DNA from: Bacteroidales bacterium UBA3663
GTDB lineage: Bacteria > Bacteroidota > Bacteroidia > Bacteroidales > UBA3663
Length of the DNA: 10,319 nt
Direction of reading: 5' to 3'
Assembly: GCA_002373755.1 (NCBI GenBank)
Contig: DFJU01000060.1
Span: 1 to 10,319, forward strand
Notes under the pieces: generated by a model
Told to the model about the DNA's origin: nothing
Database searches by the model: none
What the model saw: the letters and a program-made list of their open reading frames with translations, nothing else
Position numbers and translations under genes: made by a program
Part shown: positions 7,136-10,319 of the stretch, in pieces
Layout: each line of letters opens with the position of its first letter
Numbering within the stretch: position 1 is the first letter of the stretch

Positions 7136-7180
7136 AAATGAAAAGAGGATGTGTCTGCCTGACGCATCCTCTTTTCATTT
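7136..7180 (-). terminator. 20-bp hairpin downstream of rnpB, possibly bidirectional
   Basis: 7136-7155 and 7161-7180 pair over 20 positions around the loop TGCCT, with one imperfect pair: G-U in plus-strand RNA, C-A in minus-strand RNA. The stem includes AAAAGAGGATG / CATCCTCTTTT. In the minus direction the stem ends CATTT and continues TGTTC, which gives a short U-rich tail for a transcript leaving rnpB. In the plus direction it could stop transcripts coming out of ftsK, though what follows there is A-rich. Its orientation as the rnpB terminator is inferred. Confidence 0.65.
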
Positions 7181-7201
7181 AAAAATACTCTTCCGAAAAA
7201 A

Positions 7202-7577
7202 AAGAAGACAGTAAGCCTATGAGCCGGGTTCTGTACCGCATTGCTGCGGCGTCTGTCATCAATCTCGACCCGATTTCTCAATCGGGCTCCAGCAATCTAC
7301 CCCTCGGCATCGGGCGGGCAGCCCTTAATCAAGAATTGCTCTCAATCGCCGATATACATGATCTTACAACCCACGGGACGTACAGCCACGCCATGTTGCC
7401 ATGTGTGCGGTGAGCTCTTACCTCGCCTTTTCACCCTTACCCTTGCGGGCGGTTATTCTCTGTTACGCTGCCTGAACATTGCTGCCCACCGGTCGTTAGC
7501 CGGCATGGTGCCCTGTGTTGCCCGGACTTTCCTCCCGTGCCGAAACACGAGCGACAGACCGTCCTGCTGCCTTCTTG
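7202..7577 (-). ncRNA. rnpB: RNase P RNA (bacterial type A)
   Basis: This is the catalytic RNA that, with the RnpA protein, removes the 5' leader of precursor tRNAs. Read on the minus strand, the universally conserved segments appear in order: GGAGGAAAGTCCGGGC (7535-7520), GTAACAGAGAATAACCGCC (7466-7448), GGTAAGGGTGAAAAGGCGAG (around 7442-7422), GGTAAGAGCTCACCGC (around 7422-7407), and the 3' segment ACAGAACCCGGCTCATAGGC (7234-7215). Terminal helix P1 is formed by AAGAAGGCAG near 7576 and CTGTCTTCTT ending at 7202, with one G-U pair. Those pairings set the ends, so each end is uncertain by a few bases. About 376 nt is normal for type A. Eight U residues follow P1 directly (7203-7196). A TAnnTTTG promoter box lies just upstream. 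Confidence 0.97.
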
Positions 7578-7582
7578 GGTCG

Positions 7583-7590
7583 CAAAGATA
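7583..7590 (-). promoter_or_regulatory. rnpB promoter -7 box
   Basis: The minus strand reads TATCTTTG, a perfect match to the Bacteroidota -7 consensus TAnnTTTG, a few bases upstream of the P1-defined 5' end of rnpB. No good -33 TTG was found at the usual spacing; an upstream TTTG is about 26 nt away, longer than typical. Confidence 0.75.
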
Positions 7591-7705
7591 GTTAAAATCT
7601 TTTAAAGAAAAATAAACAAATCTTATTTTTCCCCAGCCCTTTCCGCTTTTTTATATTAAATGTTAAAATTGCGTCTTCAATTAACTTAATTATCTTAAAC
7701 TGCGC

Positions 7706-7713
7706 TATCTTTG
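7706..7713 (+). promoter_or_regulatory. Deg protease gene promoter -7 box
   Basis: TATCTTTG is a perfect TAnnTTTG match 45 bp before the protease start codon, predicting a leader of roughly 35-40 nt. The -33 element is not clear; the nearest upstream TTG (7669-7671) is too far. The 9-mer TATCTTTGC is shared exactly with the divergent rnpB promoter. The rest of the divergent region (7591-7705) is AT-rich, with no other motif I can support. Confidence 0.7.
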
Positions 7714-7758
7714 CATCGTCAAACGTAAGATTTTCGTAACAATTAAAACATAACGACT

Positions 7759-9279
7759 ATGAAGACAAAACAAATGCTTGGGCTCCTTGGAGCCATGTTC
7801 TTGGTGAGTGGATTGACCGCCACAATGACGTATAAGGTGATGGAGAAACGCACGGTGCAGGAGTTGGCCGATGGACTTGCGGCAAACGACGGCAATTCGC
7901 ATCTCGTCCAGTTCACGCCTGCGGTGAGCCGCGGCTCGGTCACCGACAACGACTTCACGCAAGCTGCCGAAAAGACGGTCAACGCCGTCGTCGGTGTGCG
8001 CAACCGTCAGATGGTCCAGCAGCAGCAATACCAGTCGATGGACCCCTTCTTCGACTTCTTCTTCGGCAACCGTGGTTATGGCCAACAGCAGCCGCAACAG
8101 AAGGCACGCGAGGGCTACGGTTCGGGCGTCATCATTTCGGCCGATGGCTATATCGTGACCAACAACCACGTCATCGCCAATGCCGACCAGCTCACCGTCA
8201 CGCTCAACGACCAGCGCGAGTTTGAGGCAACCCTCGTGGGCACCGACCCGACGACCGACATTGCCCTGCTCAAGGTCGATGCCAAAGATCTGCCGACCAT
8301 CGCATTCGGCGAGAGCGACAACCTGAAGGTCGGCGAATGGGTGTTGGCCGTGGGCAATCCGTTCATGCTCACCAGTACGGTGACAGCCGGAATCGTGTCG
8401 GCCAAGGCCCGTCAGATCGGCATGGGTCAGCGTAGCAGCGGCAACCAGATGAACATCGAGAGCTTCATCCAGACCGATGCCGCCGTCAATCCGGGCAACT
8501 CGGGTGGCGCACTCGTCAACACCGCCGGCGAACTCGTCGGCATCAACACGGCCATCTACAGTGAGACAGGCAACTACGCGGGTTATTCGTTCGCCGTTCC
8601 GTCGAGCATCGTCAATAAGGTCGTGGCCGACCTGCGCCAATACGGACAGGTTCAGCGCGCCGTCTTGGGCATCCGCATCCAGGAAATCAATCCGGAACTT
8701 GTCGAGAAGGAGGAACTGAAGGAGAGCGAAGGCATCTATGTGGCCGAGGTCATGGACAATGGTGCTGCGGCCGATGCAGGCATCAAGAAGGGCGACGTCA
8801 TCACGTCGATCGACAAGGTGAGAATCAAGAACTTCGGCGTCCTGCAAGGTGAATTGGCCCGCCACACCCCAGGCGAGAAGGTTCAGGTCACCGTCGATCG
8901 TAAAGGCAAGAACGAGACCTTCACCGTGACGCTCAAGAACAGCGACGGCAACACCGAGATGCGCACCAAGAAGGGCATCGACGCCCTGGGTGTCAAGTTC
9001 GAGAACCTCTCGGCCAAGGATCTTCAGAAATACGGCGTGCGCAAGGGCGTGCTGGTCAAGAGCGTCGAACAGGGCGGAGCCTTCGCCCGTGCCGGTGTCC
9101 ACGAGAAGTTTGTCATCGTCAAGATCAACGATGTGGTTGTCTCATCGGACAAGGAAATCGAGAAGGTCTATAATGACCTGACCACCAACCGCTCGGCCGA
9201 CCAGGATCCTGTCATGTTCATCGTCGGTGTCTATCCGAACGGACGCGCCGCCTACTACGCCGTCGATCTGAGCAAGTAA
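7759..9279 (+). CDS. htrA: Periplasmic Deg/HtrA serine protease (Do family)
   Basis: Deg/HtrA proteins are ATP-independent oligomeric proteases and chaperones that handle misfolded envelope proteins. The 506-residue protein starts with a hydrophobic segment (about 6-27) that acts as a signal peptide or an uncleaved anchor; no clear AxA cleavage site is seen. A Gln-rich stretch with DPFFDFFFG (about 85-115) corresponds to the LA-loop region. The trypsin-like domain has the full triad: His137 (TNNHV), Asp167 (TTDIALL) and Ser248 (PGNSGGAL), so it should be active. PDZ1 spans about 298-390 (AVLGIRI, with the GAAADAGIKKGDVI core) and PDZ2 about 405-500 (GGAFARAGVHEKFVIVKIN). Two PDZ domains fit the DegP/DegQ type, but the subtype cannot be assigned. 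The gene appears monocistronic: it has its own promoter box and a strong terminator hairpin. ATG at 7759 is the only start that keeps the export signal at the N-terminus. Confidence 0.95.
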   Translation: MKTKQMLGLLGAMFLVSGLTATMTYKVMEKRTVQELADGLAANDGNSHLVQFTPAVSRGSVTDNDFTQAAEKTVNAVVGVRNRQMVQQQQYQSMDPFFDFFFGNRGYGQQQPQQKAREGYGSGVIISADGYIVTNNHVIANADQLTVTLNDQREFEATLVGTDPTTDIALLKVDAKDLPTIAFGESDNLKVGEWVLAVGNPFMLTSTVTAGIVSAKARQIGMGQRSSGNQMNIESFIQTDAAVNPGNSGGALVNTAGELVGINTAIYSETGNYAGYSFAVPSSIVNKVVADLRQYGQVQRAVLGIRIQEINPELVEKEELKESEGIYVAEVMDNGAAADAGIKKGDVITSIDKVRIKNFGVLQGELARHTPGEKVQVTVDRKGKNETFTVTLKNSDGNTEMRTKKGIDALGVKFENLSAKDLQKYGVRKGVLVKSVEQGGAFARAGVHEKFVIVKINDVVVSSDKEIEKVYNDLTTNRSADQDPVMFIVGVYPNGRAAYYAVDLSK

Positions 9280-9313
9280 ATCATCTCGTTTTCAAATATT
9301 CATTAAACAAATG

Positions 9314-9350
9314 CAGCCGCTGTCGGAATGACGGCGGCTGTTCGTTTTGT
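9314..9350 (+). terminator. Terminator of the Deg protease gene
   Basis: CAGCCGCTGTC (9314-9324) pairs with GACGGCGGCTG (9330-9340) as an 11-bp stem with one G-U pair and the loop GGAAT, followed by the T-rich TTCGTTTTGTT. A-rich sequence upstream (AACAAA) could extend the pairing and give some activity in the opposite direction. It lies 34 bp after the stop codon. Confidence 0.85.
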
Positions 9351-9386
9351 TCGTGTGCGTCCGATGTCGGTTTGCTACGCGGATTT

Positions 9387-9602
9387 TCAGTCCCAGAAAA
9401 AAGTCCAAATGGTCGATTTCTTGTCCATTTCGGCCAATGTGGACAAGTTGCCGTAGTCTTGCAGTACGTCTTCGCTATATGCAAATTGTTCTTCTGCCAG
9501 CGTCATCGTGTCGCCGTCGGCTGCTTCACAAGGTTCGGCCGTGCCGACGATGTCACCTTGGAAATTTCCACTTCTGAATCGCACAAAAAAAGGAACCGGC
9601 AT
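9387..9602 (-). CDS. Possible small protein, unknown (low confidence)
   Basis: This is an open minus-strand frame of 71 codons from an ATG at 9602, or 65 codons from a GTG at 9584. It ends WTFFWD then TGA. The product is acidic and looks protein-like (stretches AADGDTMTLAEEQ and LQDYGNLSTLAEMDKK), with no membrane segment and no family I recognise. Against it being a gene: the ATG lies inside the loop of the cysK terminator hairpin, neither start has a Shine-Dalgarno or TAnnTTTG box, and third-position GC (about half by eye) is lower than in neighbouring genes. It could be a real small gene read through from cysK, the remnant of a lost gene, or chance. The remainder of the 9280-9657 gap holds two terminator hairpins and a short inverted repeat (9420-9427 / 9440-9447). 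Confidence 0.25.
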   Translation of the reverse strand: MPVPFFVRFRSGNFQGDIVGTAEPCEAADGDTMTLAEEQFAYSEDVLQDYGNLSTLAEMDKKSTIWTFFWD

Positions 9603-9618
9603 CGACGTCGGTTCCTTT
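9585..9618 (-). terminator. Terminator of cysK
   Basis: Read on the minus strand, AAAGGAACCG (9618-9609) pairs with CGGTTCCTTT (9598-9589) as a perfect 10-bp stem around a 10-nt loop. A seven-U run (9591-9585) follows, three of whose bases are in the stem. It lies about 40 bp after the cysK stop. In the plus direction the stem is followed by CTATATTTG, so reverse activity would be weaker. Confidence 0.85.
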
Positions 9619-9657
9619 CTATATTTGTGGCCAATGGGCATCGGCCATGAAAATGGA

Positions 9658-10319
9658 TCACAGCGGATAGTCCTCGAAGGCGTAGAGCACGGTCGAGAGG
9701 TAGCGCTCGCCGGTGTCGGGCAGGAGGGCAACGATTTTCTTGCCCTTGTTTTCCGGACGCTTGGCCAATGCGATGGCACCGGCAACCGATGCGCCGGATG
9801 AGATGCCGACCAGCAGACCCTCGCTCTGAGCCAGTTCGCGAGAGGTGCGGATGGCGTCGTCGCTATCGATGTCGAGCACTTCGTCGATGTATTGGCTGCC
9901 GTAGGTCTTGGGGATGAAGCCGGCGCCGATGCCCTGAATCTTGTGCGGGCCGGCAGGCTGTCCGTTCAGTACGGCCGAAGTCGATGGTTCGACGGCATAG
10001 ATCTTGACGTTAGGGTTCTGCTCCTTCAGGTAACGGCCGACGCCGCTCACGGTGCCGCCAGTGCCGACGCCAGCCACGAAGATGTCAACTTTGCCTTCGG
10101 TGTCGCGCCAGATTTCTGGGCCTGTAGTCGCGTAGTGACGTTCGGGGTTGGCCTGATTTTCAAACTGTTGCAGGATGATGCTGCCCGGAATTGAGTCGCG
10201 CAGCTCTTCGGCGGCCTTGATTGCGCCCTTCATGCCGTCTTTGCCAGGAGTGAGACGAACTTCGGCACCGTAGGCGGCAACGAGTTTGCGGCGTTCGATG
10301 CTCATCGTCTCGGGCATGG
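9658..10319 (-). CDS. cysK: Cysteine synthase A (O-acetylserine sulfhydrylase), 5' end outside window
   Basis: CysK is a cytosolic PLP enzyme that makes L-cysteine and acetate from O-acetylserine and sulfide. The visible part begins at PETMSIERR, a conserved internal segment, so the Met at 10317 is not the real start. About the last 220 residues of a roughly 310-320 residue enzyme are present; the PLP-lysine region lies outside. Motifs seen are [12 protein letters not shown], the phosphate-gripping loop [33 protein letters not shown] (its Ser contacts the PLP pyridine nitrogen in family structures) and [12 protein letters not shown] near the end. GISSGAS with GAGFIP favours CysK over cystathionine beta-synthase or CysM, though CysM cannot be fully excluded from the C-terminal part alone. 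It converges with the Deg protease gene and ends in its own terminator. Confidence 0.94.
   Translation of the reverse strand, partial: MPETMSIERRKLVAAYGAEVRLTPGKDGMKGAIKAAEELRDSIPGSIILQQFENQANPERHYATTGPEIWRDTEGKVDIFVAGVGTGGTVSGVGRYLKEQNPNVKIYAVEPSTSAVLNGQPAGPHKIQGIGAGFIPKTYGSQYIDEVLDIDSDDAIRTSRELAQSEGLLVGISSGASVAGAIALAKRPENKGKKIVALLPDTGERYLSTVLYAFEDYPL

Noticed and set aside
7219..7591. Short plus-strand frames across 7219-7591
   Set aside because: They lie over the RNase P RNA gene on the opposite strand and have no protein-like features.
7705..9102. 465-codon minus-strand frame antisense to the Deg protease gene
   Set aside because: Shadow frame; the plus strand has the full catalytic triad and two PDZ domains.
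9420..9447. Inverted repeat CTTGTCCA / TGGACAAG as a third terminator or operator
   Set aside because: No T-run follows in either direction and the 8-bp arms with a 12-bp loop could be chance; it lies inside the candidate small frame.

Overview
The window is an ordinary chromosomal housekeeping region from a member of the Bacteroidota, most likely the order Bacteroidales. The evidence is the protein style (a DXS with THHGAFD, a TrkA with GAxxxGTHLA, a FtsK with GATGQGKS and DEYGDLI, a Deg protease with DPFFDFFFG), two perfect TAnnTTTG promoter boxes typical of the phylum, almost no Shine-Dalgarno sequences, and AT-rich intergenic spacers with 7-bp tandem repeats between GC-rich genes (roughly 57-58% G+C by eye). 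Genus cannot be fixed by reading; a high-GC Prevotellaceae-like lineage is one possibility.

Layout, left to right. Bases 1-927 hold the 3' part of dxs (isoprenoid precursor synthesis). Then come trkA (1043-2377) and trkH (2589-4097), the cytosolic gating subunit and membrane pore of a Trk potassium uptake system. A 211-bp gap between them carries a GC-rich palindromic repeat, an intrinsic-terminator-like hairpin, a second stem-loop and a 4x7-bp repeat. ftsK (4155-6857) encodes the septal DNA translocase. Bases 6858-7135 have no convincing gene, only a 19-bp direct repeat and two tiny low-confidence frames. A 20-bp hairpin (7136-7180) and the RNase P RNA gene rnpB (about 7202-7577, minus strand) follow. 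rnpB and the Deg/HtrA protease gene (7759-9279, plus strand) diverge from a shared AT-rich promoter region. The protease gene converges on cysK (minus strand, running off the right edge), each with its own terminator hairpin in the 378-bp gap.

The genes are functionally independent: isoprenoid synthesis, K+ homeostasis, chromosome segregation, tRNA processing, envelope protein quality control and cysteine synthesis. No mobile element, CRISPR array, tRNA, phage gene or defence system was seen, and I found no convincing new system. The items most worth checking are a strongly over-represented octamer (CATCGGCC, 25 copies by hand count, always followed by a purine), the apparent loss of the ribose-binding acidic residue in both RCK domains of TrkA, the several small repeat families packed into the gaps, and a possible 65-71 codon gene between the protease and cysK.
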